DNA of 64,000 nt, taken from positions 744,001 to 808,000 of the forward strand of contig JBMNEH010000001.1 of NCBI GenBank assembly GCA_050948665.1, in the 5' to 3' direction. Below, piece after piece: positions 40,111 to 49,098 of this stretch. Source of the stretch: JBMNEH01 sp050948665. Its GTDB lineage: Bacteria; Bacillota; Clostridia; Christensenellales; UMGS416. Made by a program: the position numbers and the translations under genes. Each line of letters starts with the position of its first letter. Positions within the stretch are counted from its first letter, which is position 1. The notes beneath the pieces were generated by a model, which was not told where the DNA came from, did not search any database, and was given only the letters and a program-made list of their open reading frames with translations.

Positions 40111-41433
40111 ATGGATCGCGTTATTGTGGCCGGCGCCGGCTTGGCAGGAAGCGAGGCAGCCTGGCAGTTGGCAAAGCGGGGCATACCGGTCACCCTGATC
40201 GAGGGAAAACCGGAGTATTATTCCCCGGCGCACACCTCACCTCTGTTTGCCGAGCTTGTCTGCTCCAACTCCCTTCGCGCCAACGCGCTGACCAATGCCG
40301 TCGGGCTTCTGAAGGAAGAACTTCGGCAGTTGGGCAGTTTGGTGATGGAAGCAGCGGACCATGCTGCAATACCGGCGGGGGGCGCACTGGCCGTGGACAG
40401 AGAGGCCTTTTCGGGAGAGATCACCCGGCGGTTGGAGAAACATCCTCTGGTGCGTGTGGAGCGGAGGTATCTGGAAGAATTGCCGCCTCCGCCCTGCGTG
40501 ATCGCCACCGGACCCCTGACCGAGGGAAAACTGGCGGAAAAAATCTCCGGCATGGCTGAGGGGAGACTGCTGCATTTTCACGATGCAGTGGCGCCTATCG
40601 TGACGGCGGAGTCGGTGAACATGGAGATCGCCTTTCGGGCATCCCGTTCCGGCGGCAGAGGGGACTATATCAACTGTCCTCTAACGAAAGAGGAGTATTA
40701 TGCCTTTGTTCGGGAGCTGGTAGCTGCCCGCTGCGCTCCTCTTCGCAGCTTTGAGGAGGCTCCCAAGATCTTCGAGGGGTGTATGCCGGTGGAGGTAATG
40801 GCAGCGCGAGGCCCCTTGACCTTGGCGTATGGTCCACTGAAACCCGTGGGACTGATCAATCCCAGGACGAACCGGCAGCCTTTCGCGGCTGTGCAGCTCC
40901 GGCAGGATGACGGGGCGGCCACACTGTATAATATGGTAGGTTTTCAAACACGTCTGACATTTCCCGAGCAGAAAAGGGTTTTTTCCATGATACCCGGGCT
41001 GGAAAATGCGGTTTTCAGCCGGTACGGCGTGATGCACCGGAACACATATCTGGAATCCCCGGGATTCCTGGATACCGAATACCAGTGTATTTGCCGGCCG
41101 ATGATGTACTTTGCCGGGCAGATGACCGGCGTGGAGGGGTATGTGGAATCGGTTTCATCCGGTTTTACGGCGGGAGTTTCGCTGGCGCGTCAGCTGCTGG
41201 GGAAAAAGCCGGTGGATCTCACCGATTGTACGATCATCGGCGCTCTGGCACGCTATATATCTAACCCCGCCCAGAAAGAGCTTGTGCCGATGAATGCCAG
41301 CTTCGGGCTAATGGCGCCCTTCGGAAAACCGATAAAGGGCTCACTGCGCCGTGAAGCTTGGGTGGCGCGTTCCATGCTGGTGATTGACACTATACGTGAT
41401 ATGATATTGGAGGATATAAAATGGAGCAATTGA
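40111..41433 (+). CDS. trmFO: tRNA m5U54 methyltransferase TrmFO (folate/FAD dependent)
   Basis: This 440-residue flavoprotein methylates uridine 54 of tRNA using methylenetetrahydrofolate and FADH2. The FAD-binding motif VIVAGAGLAGSEAAWQLAKRG opens the protein, SPAHTSPLFAELVCSNS is specific to the family, and GQMTGVEGYVES lies near the C-terminus. The start directly abuts the dprA stop, and the end overlaps the hslV start by 13 bases. Confidence 0.97.
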   Translation: MDRVIVAGAGLAGSEAAWQLAKRGIPVTLIEGKPEYYSPAHTSPLFAELVCSNSLRANALTNAVGLLKEELRQLGSLVMEAADHAAIPAGGALAVDREAFSGEITRRLEKHPLVRVERRYLEELPPPPCVIATGPLTEGKLAEKISGMAEGRLLHFHDAVAPIVTAESVNMEIAFRASRSGGRGDYINCPLTKEEYYAFVRELVAARCAPLRSFEEAPKIFEGCMPVEVMAARGPLTLAYGPLKPVGLINPRTNRQPFAAVQLRQDDGAATLYNMVGFQTRLTFPEQKRVFSMIPGLENAVFSRYGVMHRNTYLESPGFLDTEYQCICRPMMYFAGQMTGVEGYVESVSSGFTAGVSLARQLLGKKPVDLTDCTIIGALARYISNPAQKELVPMNASFGLMAPFGKPIKGSLRREAWVARSMLVIDTIRDMILEDIKWSN

Positions 41434-41978
41434 TGGCTACGACCATTGTGGCAGTAAAAAAGGGGGGCATTTGCGCTATCGCAGGTGACGGGCAGGTGAC
41501 CCAGGGGCAGAACACAATCATGAAAGGCAACGCAAAGAAGGTGCGGCGCATTTATAACGGACAGGTGGTAGTGGGATTTGCAGGTTCCGTGGCGGACGCG
41601 TTTACCCTCAGCGACAAATTCGAGGCAAAACTGGAACAGTACGCCGGAAACCTTATGCGCGCGGCGGTGGAGTTGGCGCAGGAATGGCGGGGGGACCGTA
41701 TGATGCGGAATCTGGAGGCCATGCTGATCGCGGCGGATGCCCAAGACCTGCTGGTGATATCAGGCACGGGTGAGGTGATCGATCCTGAGGACGGCGTAGT
41801 GGCCATCGGCTCCGGCGGGAATTTTGCCCTGGCCGCCGCCCGGGCACTGTTGCTCAACACCCAGTTGCCTGCCGAGGAAATTGCTGTCCGGGCAATGCAC
41901 ATTGCGGCAGACATATGTGTTTTTACCAACCATAATATCATACTGGAGATTGTAGGCGGGGAGGTTGCGACGGCATGA
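41421..41978 (+). CDS. hslV: HslV peptidase subunit of the HslUV protease
   Basis: HslV (185 residues) is the proteasome-like threonine peptidase that works with HslU. The mature N-terminus should be Thr7 in MATTIVAV, followed by AIAGDGQVT and VGFAGSVADAF. Two starts are possible. ATG 41421 has GGAGG seven bases upstream and gives a six-residue leader (MEQLMA); ATG 41433 lacks a spaced ribosome site. I prefer 41421, which implies removal of a short propeptide, as with short N-terminal extensions in other Firmicute members. It overlaps trmFO by 13 bases and hslU by four. Confidence 0.95.
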   Translation: MEQLMATTIVAVKKGGICAIAGDGQVTQGQNTIMKGNAKKVRRIYNGQVVVGFAGSVADAFTLSDKFEAKLEQYAGNLMRAAVELAQEWRGDRMMRNLEAMLIAADAQDLLVISGTGEVIDPEDGVVAIGSGGNFALAAARALLLNTQLPAEEIAVRAMHIAADICVFTNHNIILEIVGGEVATA

Positions 41979-43360
41979 ATCACATGACGCCAAGAGAAAT
42001 CGTAGAACAGCTGGATCGGTATATTGTGGGGCAAAAAGAGGCTAAAAAAGCGGTAGCCATAGCTCTCCGGAACCGTTACCGCCGCTCGCAGCTTCCCGAT
42101 GCTGTGCGGGAGGAGATCACACCCAAGAACATCATCATGGCCGGGCCTACCGGTGTGGGGAAAACCGAAATTGCACGAAGACTTGCCAAGCTTGTGGATG
42201 CCCCCTTTGTAAAGGTAGAGGCTACCAAGTTCACGGAAGTGGGTTATGTGGGCCGGGACGTAGAGTCCATGATCCGGGATTTAGTGGAGGCTGCCATCCG
42301 CATGGTGCGGGATGCATCTATGGAAAAGGTGAGGGTGGAGGCCGCCAGGTTGGCGGAGAACATACTGGTGGACGCTCTGTCGGATGCCCCCAGAAAAAGC
42401 ACACAGCCCGCTAACCCCTTTGCTGCGCTGCTTCCTTCGGGATATGGGCAGCCCAAACCGCCGCCTCCGGATCCCGCTGAAACTGAACGGCTGAAGAACC
42501 GACGGCGTGAAATACGGCAAAACCTTCAGGCCGGTCTGATGGAAGATATTCTTGTTGAGATCGAGGTGGAGGAACAGGGCCCTCAGGGCGATTTGTCCGG
42601 CATGGGGGTGGAGATCAACATCCAGGATATGCTTGGAAGCATCATGCCCAAGAAAACCAAGCGTCGTAAGGTGACTGTACGGGAAGCGCGGAAGATACTG
42701 GAGCAGGCTGAAGCGCTGAAATTAATCGATATGGACGATGTGCAGTCCAAAGCGGTTGAAGCTGCGGAGAATAACGGAATTATTTTTATCGATGAGATCG
42801 ACAAGGTGGCGTCCAGAGGCATCACACACGGTCCGGATGTTTCACGCGAGGGAGTCCAGCGGGATATACTTCCCCTTGTAGAGGGTTCTACCGTGATGAC
42901 GAAATACGGCCCGGTCAAGACGGACTATATACTGTTCATTGCGGCAGGTGCTTTCCATGTCAGCAAGGTCACAGATTTGATACCCGAACTGCAGGGACGT
43001 TTCCCCATTCGCGTACAGTTGGATAGTCTGACACAGAAGGATTTCCGGGATATACTAGCGCAGACGGAGAATGCCGTAACCAAACAATACGCCGCCCTGC
43101 TGGGCGTGGATAAGGTAGAGGTTACCTTTACCGACGATGCGCTGGACGCTATGGCGGAATACGCATATAAGGTGAACGAGATAGGAGAAAACATCGGCGC
43201 ACGCCGGCTGCATACCATTATGGAAAGCCTTTTGGAGGATATTTCTTATAATGCCGGAGGCGATCATCCGGAAATTGAATTATTGATTGATGCCGCTTAT
43301 GTGCGGGAGCATTTGGCGCCCTTGGTATCCGGAAAGGATTTAAAAAAGTATATTCTTTGA
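41975..43360 (+). CDS. hslU: HslU ATPase subunit of the HslUV protease
   Basis: The 461-residue AAA+ unfoldase feeds substrates to HslV. The N-terminal REIVEQLDRYIVGQ is followed by Walker A GPTGVGKTE, the pore motif GYVGRDVES, an intermediate I domain (about 110-230), Walker B IIFIDEIDKV and sensor residues ENIGARRLHT. The C-terminus KKYIL can insert into HslV. The start overlaps the hslV stop as ATGA; an in-frame ATG three codons later is also possible. Confidence 0.97.
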   Translation: MNHMTPREIVEQLDRYIVGQKEAKKAVAIALRNRYRRSQLPDAVREEITPKNIIMAGPTGVGKTEIARRLAKLVDAPFVKVEATKFTEVGYVGRDVESMIRDLVEAAIRMVRDASMEKVRVEAARLAENILVDALSDAPRKSTQPANPFAALLPSGYGQPKPPPPDPAETERLKNRRREIRQNLQAGLMEDILVEIEVEEQGPQGDLSGMGVEINIQDMLGSIMPKKTKRRKVTVREARKILEQAEALKLIDMDDVQSKAVEAAENNGIIFIDEIDKVASRGITHGPDVSREGVQRDILPLVEGSTVMTKYGPVKTDYILFIAAGAFHVSKVTDLIPELQGRFPIRVQLDSLTQKDFRDILAQTENAVTKQYAALLGVDKVEVTFTDDALDAMAEYAYKVNEIGENIGARRLHTIMESLLEDISYNAGGDHPEIELLIDAAYVREHLAPLVSGKDLKKYIL

Positions 43361-43652
43361 CGCCGTGAGTCGGGACGGGCAACCTTTCAGATGAGCGTGC
43401 TGCTTTATGCGCACTGCCTTCCGAGAAGCACAGGAGGCGGGCGCGCCTACCGAACGGAATTGCCCTTTCAGGAGACAACCGTCGGAGTGTTTTGCCGGCG
43501 CTCCCGGAAAGGGGACGGCCCTGCCTGCGCCGGCAATCAGGCTTATGATCGGATACAATGACAAACTGCGTATGCCCGCCGATGCTTGCGCATCTTTACC
43601 AAAGACCGTATAATAATACGGTGGCGGTGCATACGCAACGGAGGTTTAGAAT
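43361..43652. other. Structured interval between hslU and the RNase J gene
   Basis: About 290 bases without a supported gene. It holds a 10-bp perfect inverted repeat, TTGCCGGCGC at 43492-43501 and GCGCCGGCAA at 43527-43536, and shorter pairings such as GGGCAA (43379) with TTGCCC (43459). CCTTTCAG occurs twice (43383 and 43464). No typical T-run terminator is seen. It may be the hslU 3' end or an unrecognised RNA. Confidence 0.5.
43586..43614 (+). promoter_or_regulatory. Sigma-A promoter of the RNase J gene
   Basis: TTGCGC, a 17-base spacer and a perfect TATAAT, 38 bases before the ATG. Confidence 0.65.
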
Positions 43653-45329
43653 ATGAAACAGAATACTGACTTGCCGCTCCGGGTAATCCCCCTGGGGGGG
43701 ATCCAGGAGATCGGCAAAAATATGACACTGCTGGAATATGGCGATGATATCATGATCATCGATTGCGGAACAGCTTTCCCTGATGACCAGATGCCCGGAG
43801 TAGATTTGGTCATTCCCGATATAACGTACCTTGAAAACAACCGCTCTATGGTGAAGGGCATGGTACTGACCCACGGGCATGAGGACCATATCGGCGCTTT
43901 GCCCTATGTCCTGCCGAAACTGCAGATCCCGGTCTACGGCACCAGACTGACATTGGGGCTGGTAGAGGAGAAGCTGGCGGAAGCTCGTTATAACAGCGCG
44001 GAGCTTATTCCGATCGAGCCGGGAGACGTTTGTCGGATCGGATGCTTCACGGTAGAGTTTATCCGCGTGAACCACTCCATACAGGGAGCGGTAGCACTGG
44101 CAATCCATACACCTGTGGGCGTTGTATTCCATACAGGGGATTTCAAGGTGGATTATACTCCGGTGGACGATCAGGCGATCGATTTGGCACGCATTGCGGA
44201 GCTGGGGAACCGGGGCGTGCTGCTGTATATGGCGGATTCCACGAATGTGGAGCGGGAGGGCTATACTCTCTCCGAGCGTTCGGTGGGAGCTAATCTGGAA
44301 GAATACATCCGTACCGCGTCCGGACGGGTGATCGTTACCACCTTTTCGTCGAATGTACACCGTATACAGCAATTTGTCGATATTGCCGCACGGTATGACC
44401 GAAAGGTCTGTTTGTCCGGCCGCAGCATGCTCCGGGTCACGGAAGTGGCGATGGGACTGGGTGAACTGAATGTAGACGCGGACCGGATGGTTGATGTTTA
44501 CGAATGTAAAAATATACCTGACGCCGGCCTGATGGTGATTACGACCGGTAGCCAGGGTGAAACCATGTCCGGCCTGATGCGAATGGCAAACCAAATGCAC
44601 CCTCAGCTCAATATTAAAGAGGGTGATACCGTCATACTTTCGTCATCCGCAGTGCCGGGGAATGAAAAGCAGGTGTACCATTTAATAGACCAGTTGTATC
44701 GATGCGGCGCCAATGTGGTATACGGCGCTCTGGCGGATGTCCATGTATCCGGCCATGCCTGTAAAGAAGAACTGAAGCTGATGTGCTCTCTGGTGCGACC
44801 GCAGTTTTTTATGCCGGTGCACGGTGAATACCGGCAACTCAAGCAGCATGCCGATTTAGCACACAAGTTGGGTATGGATGAAGCCGAAACGATTATCGCG
44901 CAAAACGGCCATGTATACGAGTTTCTGCCCTATTCCTGGAGGGACGCGGATGCCGTACCTGCCGGCGGTGTAATGGTGGACGGGCTGGGGATCGGGGATG
45001 TGGGCACTGTGGTTCTCCGGGACCGGCGGCACCTTTCTCAGGACGGTTTGATGGTGATCGTGGTTGTGCTTGATCCCTATTACGGCACGCTGCTTGCGGG
45101 ACCTGAAGTCATTACACGGGGTTTTGTATATGTACGGGAAAGCGACGAATTGCTGGAGGAGGTAAGGGAGACTGCCCGCAGCGTGGTGGAGAAGTACGCA
45201 ATCGGTACCCGCCCCGGGGACTGGAGCGCGCTGAAGGCGCAGTTGCGTACGGTATTGAATCACTTCCTTTATGAGAGGACGAAACGGAGTCCTATGATCC
45301 TGCCGGTCATCATGGGCTTGGAGCAGTAA
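43653..45329 (+). CDS. rnj: Ribonuclease J
   Basis: This 558-residue metallo-beta-lactamase/beta-CASP nuclease has 5'-exonuclease and endonuclease activity in mRNA turnover and rRNA maturation. It starts with PLGGIQEIGKNM; the zinc motif is THGHEDH (His74, His76, Asp78, His79), followed by FHTGDFKVD and ADSTNVEREGYT. The beta-CASP segment TTFSSNVHRI and the C-terminal HVSGHA are in place. Length is normal for RNase J1/J2. The start has CGGAGGT. Whether it is J1 or J2 cannot be told. Confidence 0.96.
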   Translation: MKQNTDLPLRVIPLGGIQEIGKNMTLLEYGDDIMIIDCGTAFPDDQMPGVDLVIPDITYLENNRSMVKGMVLTHGHEDHIGALPYVLPKLQIPVYGTRLTLGLVEEKLAEARYNSAELIPIEPGDVCRIGCFTVEFIRVNHSIQGAVALAIHTPVGVVFHTGDFKVDYTPVDDQAIDLARIAELGNRGVLLYMADSTNVEREGYTLSERSVGANLEEYIRTASGRVIVTTFSSNVHRIQQFVDIAARYDRKVCLSGRSMLRVTEVAMGLGELNVDADRMVDVYECKNIPDAGLMVITTGSQGETMSGLMRMANQMHPQLNIKEGDTVILSSSAVPGNEKQVYHLIDQLYRCGANVVYGALADVHVSGHACKEELKLMCSLVRPQFFMPVHGEYRQLKQHADLAHKLGMDEAETIIAQNGHVYEFLPYSWRDADAVPAGGVMVDGLGIGDVGTVVLRDRRHLSQDGLMVIVVVLDPYYGTLLAGPEVITRGFVYVRESDELLEEVRETARSVVEKYAIGTRPGDWSALKAQLRTVLNHFLYERTKRSPMILPVIMGLEQ

Positions 45330-45353
45330 GGTTCCGAAACCAGGAGGCGAACA

Positions 45354-46523
45354 TTGTCAGGCATCTATCATTCCCCCGAATCCGAAGAGCATAAGGTGCT
45401 TTCCGCGGTTTGGCGCTTCTTTCGGCCGGTGCTGGCTTTTTTAATCAGTTGCTTAATCGTGGCGGCAGTGGTCCTTATCGGCGTGGATTGGGCAAAGGGA
45501 CGGTATCTTGACCCTGTCTCCTCGGTGGAGGAGGAAACGGTGCTGCTTGTGGAGATCCCCCGCGGCTCTTCCGTATCAAGCATCGGAAAAATTTTAAAGA
45601 ATAACGGCTTAATACGAAATGCCCGGGTGTTTTCTGTCTATGTACAGATTCGGGGCTACGGCAGCAAGATGAAAGCCGGCACCTATATCCTCAGCACTTC
45701 CATGACGCTGGACACCCTGATGGAAAAGCTTTCCACGGGAGCGGGTTCTTCCAGTGTCACCAAGTTTTTGGTGGTGGAGGGTATGACGGTGGAGGATATG
45801 GCGGTGTCGCTGAAGGAACAAGGCGTGATAGACAGCGTCAGTGACTTTCTGTCCCTGTGCAGAGAGCCGGATACCTTCCGTTATAACACGCTGCTGGGTC
45901 AGGTGGAGGAAGGAGTGCTGGCCTCCCGCACCTATGCACTGGAGGGGTATTTATTCCCGGCTACCTATGAGATATACGTGGGGAGCAAACCCTCGGTACT
46001 AATCGACAGGATGCTGTCAAAATGCAAGGAGATCATGTCACAGGCGCGGATGGACCGAGCGGCGAATATGGGAATGACGCCGGACCAGGTGATCATTCTC
46101 GCCTCCATACTGGAAAAGGAAGCATTGCCCGCGGATTTTGCCAAGGTTTCGGCGGTGTTCCACAACAGGATCGATGCCGGTATGCGGCTGCAGTCCGATG
46201 TCACGGTGAAGTATGTGCTGCGCACCGACAAAATCGTGTTGACAGCCGCCGACATTGCCACCGTATCTCCCTACAACACCTATTTGGTGGACGGTTTGCC
46301 CGCCGGACCAATTTGCAATCCATCGGAAAAGGCCATTGACGCGGTGCTTTATCCTGATCCGGAAATGAGAGACGGCGGATACCTGTATTTTGTCAGCACG
46401 GATCCGGCCTCCGGGGAGTTGGAGTTTAACAAAACACTGGCGGAGCACCAGGCCGCTGTAGAGAAATACCGGCCTTTGTGGGAAGCGTATGACGCGCGGA
46501 AAGCCCAGGGGGAAGGAAATTAA
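45354..46523 (+). CDS. mltG: Endolytic murein transglycosylase MltG
   Basis: The 389-residue membrane protein has a cytoplasmic tail, one transmembrane helix (about 20-45) and a YceG/MltG domain. Key regions are LVEIPRGSSVSSIGKIL (LysM-like part), ALEGYLFPATYEI and ASILEKEA with the catalytic glutamate at about residue 254, then GLPAGPICNPS. It cuts nascent glycan strands near the membrane. The start is TTG at 45354, set by AGGAGGCGAACA just before it. It follows the RNase J gene after 24 bases and may be cotranscribed. Confidence 0.95.
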   Translation: MSGIYHSPESEEHKVLSAVWRFFRPVLAFLISCLIVAAVVLIGVDWAKGRYLDPVSSVEEETVLLVEIPRGSSVSSIGKILKNNGLIRNARVFSVYVQIRGYGSKMKAGTYILSTSMTLDTLMEKLSTGAGSSSVTKFLVVEGMTVEDMAVSLKEQGVIDSVSDFLSLCREPDTFRYNTLLGQVEEGVLASRTYALEGYLFPATYEIYVGSKPSVLIDRMLSKCKEIMSQARMDRAANMGMTPDQVIILASILEKEALPADFAKVSAVFHNRIDAGMRLQSDVTVKYVLRTDKIVLTAADIATVSPYNTYLVDGLPAGPICNPSEKAIDAVLYPDPEMRDGGYLYFVSTDPASGELEFNKTLAEHQAAVEKYRPLWEAYDARKAQGEGN

Positions 46524-46535
46524 ACCATCTCGTAA

Positions 46536-46558
46536 AGCCGCAGAAATGCGGCTTTTGT
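46536..46558 (+). terminator. Terminator after mltG
   Basis: An 8-bp perfect stem (AAGCCGCA / TGCGGCTT) with GAAA loop and a short T-run. Confidence 0.8.
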
Positions 46559-46718
46559 GCTTGCAAGCCTTACTATCAGCCATTGTATATGGAATTGAAT
46601 GCGGCGGTATTGCCGGATGTAATAACCCCGCGTGGGAGAGGACGCCATCATAATGACAAAACGGAATGATACAGAAAAATATATTTAATAAAGAAAAATA
46701 GTGAATGCGGAGAAATAC

Positions 46719-47206
46719 ATGAAGAGAATCAGGATCGATAGAAATACGGCAGAAAGGGCGGCTCAGCTGGTTGCGGATTTTCGTGTGACGCTGCGCACAT
46801 ATAAAAACATAAAATCTCTACCGGATGTCGAAGCGGGGAAGAAAGAAATCATTGATTTTTTGAAATTGGGATATCCTATTTTTACCCCGGAAGATGACGG
46901 ATTTTGCTTGGATATATTGTTTGCAGGATCGAAGAGACTTGTTTATGGGTCGAGCACCTCTTCGTGAGAAATGAGCACAGAAGAAAAGGCGTCGCGACAA
47001 TGCTGTTCAATAAAGCAGAAGAGCTGGGCGGTCTGATAGGAGAAGATACCGTGTTTAATTATGTGCATCCTAATAATGAGAGTATGACCCGTTTCCTTAG
47101 GTCAAAAGGATATACGGTTTTAAATATGATCGAAATAAGAAAACCGTATAAAGATGAAACGCTGACGGCTGCTATCCATGTTGTAAACCATGTTTTTGAT
47201 TATTGA
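46719..47206 (+). pseudogene. GNAT acetyltransferase with one frameshift
   Basis: Two overlapping frames together encode one GNAT-type N-acetyltransferase of about 162 residues. The first runs from ATG 46719 (GGAG six bases upstream) to about 46905; the second continues with GYIVCRIEETCLWVEHLFV, then the acetyl-CoA loop EHRRKGVATML and HPNNESMTRFLRSKGY. Adding one T to the T4 run at 46902-46905 restores a single frame. Either the gene is broken or a base was lost in sequencing. Base composition is AT-richer than the neighbours, as expected for an accessory gene. Substrate unknown. Confidence 0.8.
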
Positions 47207-47398
47207 ACGTATTTTATCAAGTCCGTATCCATATGCCCCGATACCAGACTAATGCTGTATATCCAGCAGGCGGATTTTAAGGCTTTATCAAAATTTCGAT
47301 ATGATAATGAGAGAATAGTTATAATTTGCCGATGTTTCAATATGGTGATGCAATGCGCCTACGGATAGCAAGGATATGGAGGAGCGAGGTTCGAAAAA

Positions 47399-48358
47399 AT
47401 GAATTACCAAAAACTATTGGAAATAAGCGATGACTGGTTGAAATACGCAATTCGTCTGAACCTGGGGCATGAGCCTGAAGACGATCTCGTTGAAAGCAGA
47501 GCCACTGCGTTAGCGGATAGCCGCATAAAGAAATACCTTTCAGATATTTCGAATTTTCATGAAACGCCGGTGACAAACCATAAAAATCCCGATCTGCCCA
47601 TACAAAAACTGCTGTTTTTGCTTGACCTCGGATTTGATACGGAAGTTCCGGAGATCAAAGCCGCTATTGAAGAAATACGAAAGCATCGGGACGCGCACGG
47701 CGTTTATCAGTCCATGACCAATATACCAAAGCATTTCGGAGGAGCCGGAAAAGATGTGTTCAGCTGGTGTTTGTGTGATGCGCCGTTGCTTATGCTGGCT
47801 TTGCTGAAGGCAGGGCTGGATTATCATACGCATATCAAACCCGGTGCGGACTATCTGGTATCCCTGTGCCGTGTTAACGGATTCCCTTGCGCCGTGTCAC
47901 CAGAGATGGGAAGATTTCGCGGGCCGGGGAAAAAAGACGATTGTTGTCCCTATGCGACATTGATTATGGCCGATTTGCTGTCGCATATCCCGGAATACAG
48001 GGATTCCCGAATCGCCGGTTTTTCCGTAAACGCGTTGTTGGATCTGTGGGAAAACAGCATTGAACAGCATCCATATATGTTCTTCATGGGTACGGACTTC
48101 CGCAAATTGAAAGCGCCTTCATGCTGGTATGACATTGTCGGCGTAGCCGGAGTTTTGAGCAAGTACGAGTTTGTGCGGGATAACCCGCGCTTTCTTGAAA
48201 TGATGAATCATATCAGAGCCAAAAAAGACAAGGAAGGACTTTTTACACCCGAATCGGTATATCTGAAATTGAAAGGCTGGGACTTCGGGCAGAAGAAAGC
48301 GCCGTCCCCTTATTTGACATACCTGTGTTATCGCATATTTAATCGTTTGGAAGATTAA
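47399..48358 (+). CDS. Unrecognised protein, possibly alpha/alpha-toroid fold
   Basis: The 319-residue product has no signal peptide. Its helical pattern, with repeated motifs such as WCLCDAPLLMLALLKAGLDY and CPYATLIMADLLSHIPEYRDS, suggests an alpha/alpha-toroid like prenyltransferase or terpene-cyclase folds. Cysteines and histidines are frequent (DDCCPYA, CWYD), so metal binding is possible. I cannot name a family. The start has GAGGTTCGAAAAA upstream, a modest ribosome site. It stands alone in the AT-rich accessory stretch between two frame-broken genes. Confidence 0.6.
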   Translation: MNYQKLLEISDDWLKYAIRLNLGHEPEDDLVESRATALADSRIKKYLSDISNFHETPVTNHKNPDLPIQKLLFLLDLGFDTEVPEIKAAIEEIRKHRDAHGVYQSMTNIPKHFGGAGKDVFSWCLCDAPLLMLALLKAGLDYHTHIKPGADYLVSLCRVNGFPCAVSPEMGRFRGPGKKDDCCPYATLIMADLLSHIPEYRDSRIAGFSVNALLDLWENSIEQHPYMFFMGTDFRKLKAPSCWYDIVGVAGVLSKYEFVRDNPRFLEMMNHIRAKKDKEGLFTPESVYLKLKGWDFGQKKAPSPYLTYLCYRIFNRLED

Positions 48359-48667
48359 TTCAAAGCGCCCTGAAACAGCATTGCATGCTTCACTTCTTCT
48401 TTGGGGAGAACGTCATCAAAATGCAAAAGGATAAAAATACAAACCTTCAGGCACGAAATCTTATGAGGGCAATATTTATAGAAGGATGCAGAAGATTCTG
48501 TATTTTGAACTTGTGATGGGAAAGGAAGATCATCAAATCGGAAATCCTTCAAGAATGTATGCTGTAATTCATTCAAAAGAGCGTGAGTAGGAGGCAATGT
48601 TATTTTTCATTGCTTGAAGCTACGTCGTTTCCAGTGCTATAGTGAAAGCACAAAGGAGGTACGAAAG
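48359..48667. other. Intergenic stretch (309 bp)
   Basis: A minus-strand frame of 80 codons (48355-48597) lacks a ribosome site and resembles nothing known. The only clear element is the promoter for the following regulator. Confidence 0.5.
48614..48643 (+). promoter_or_regulatory. Promoter of the XRE-type gene
   Basis: TTGAAG, an 18-base spacer and TATAGT, 24 bases before the ATG. Confidence 0.5.
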
Positions 48668-49098
48668 ATGCTTCATGAGAATTTAAAGACACTTCGCAAG
48701 AAAAAGGAATAACACAAGAGGAACTGGCCGCAAGGCTCAATGTTGTGAGGCAGACTGTCTCAAAATGGGAAAAAGGGCTTTCGGTTCCGGACGCGGAGTT
48801 GCTGATAAAAGCGGCGGAGATTTTAGAGGTACCCGTAAGTCAACTGCTTGGTTCCCAAATCGAAGCAGAGGAAGAGCCGAATGTTTTAGCGGAACAACTC
48901 TCCCGAATAAATGAACAGTTGGTCATTAAGAACAGGCGGGCGAAGAGAGTATGGAAGGCGCTTGCTATTATCGCAGGTGGTATTGTTGTGGCGCATATTT
49001 TACTCGTTGTTTCCGGGGTCATTTTCTCTGTTTCGCTTGATTTCTCCGGCAAAGCAGATGAGCCACAGGTTATCGAGGAAATCGTGGAACAAGACTAA
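48668..49098 (+). pseudogene. XRE regulator with transmembrane tail, one frameshift
   Basis: ATG 48668 with AAAGGAGGT upstream begins MLHENLKTLRKKK and meets a TAA at 48710. The frame then continues one base over with TQEELAARLNVVRQTVSKWEKG, a classic XRE helix-turn-helix. One G missing near 48705-48708 (AAGGAATAAC for AAGGGAATAAC) explains the break. The rest would give a linker and a transmembrane helix (IIAGGIVVAHILLVVSG) with a short tail, a common clostridial layout of membrane-bound regulators, about 143 residues if repaired. Decay and a sequencing error are both possible. Confidence 0.82.

Noticed and set aside
48355..48597. Minus-strand frame of 80 codons
   Set aside because: No ribosome site and no recognisable sequence.
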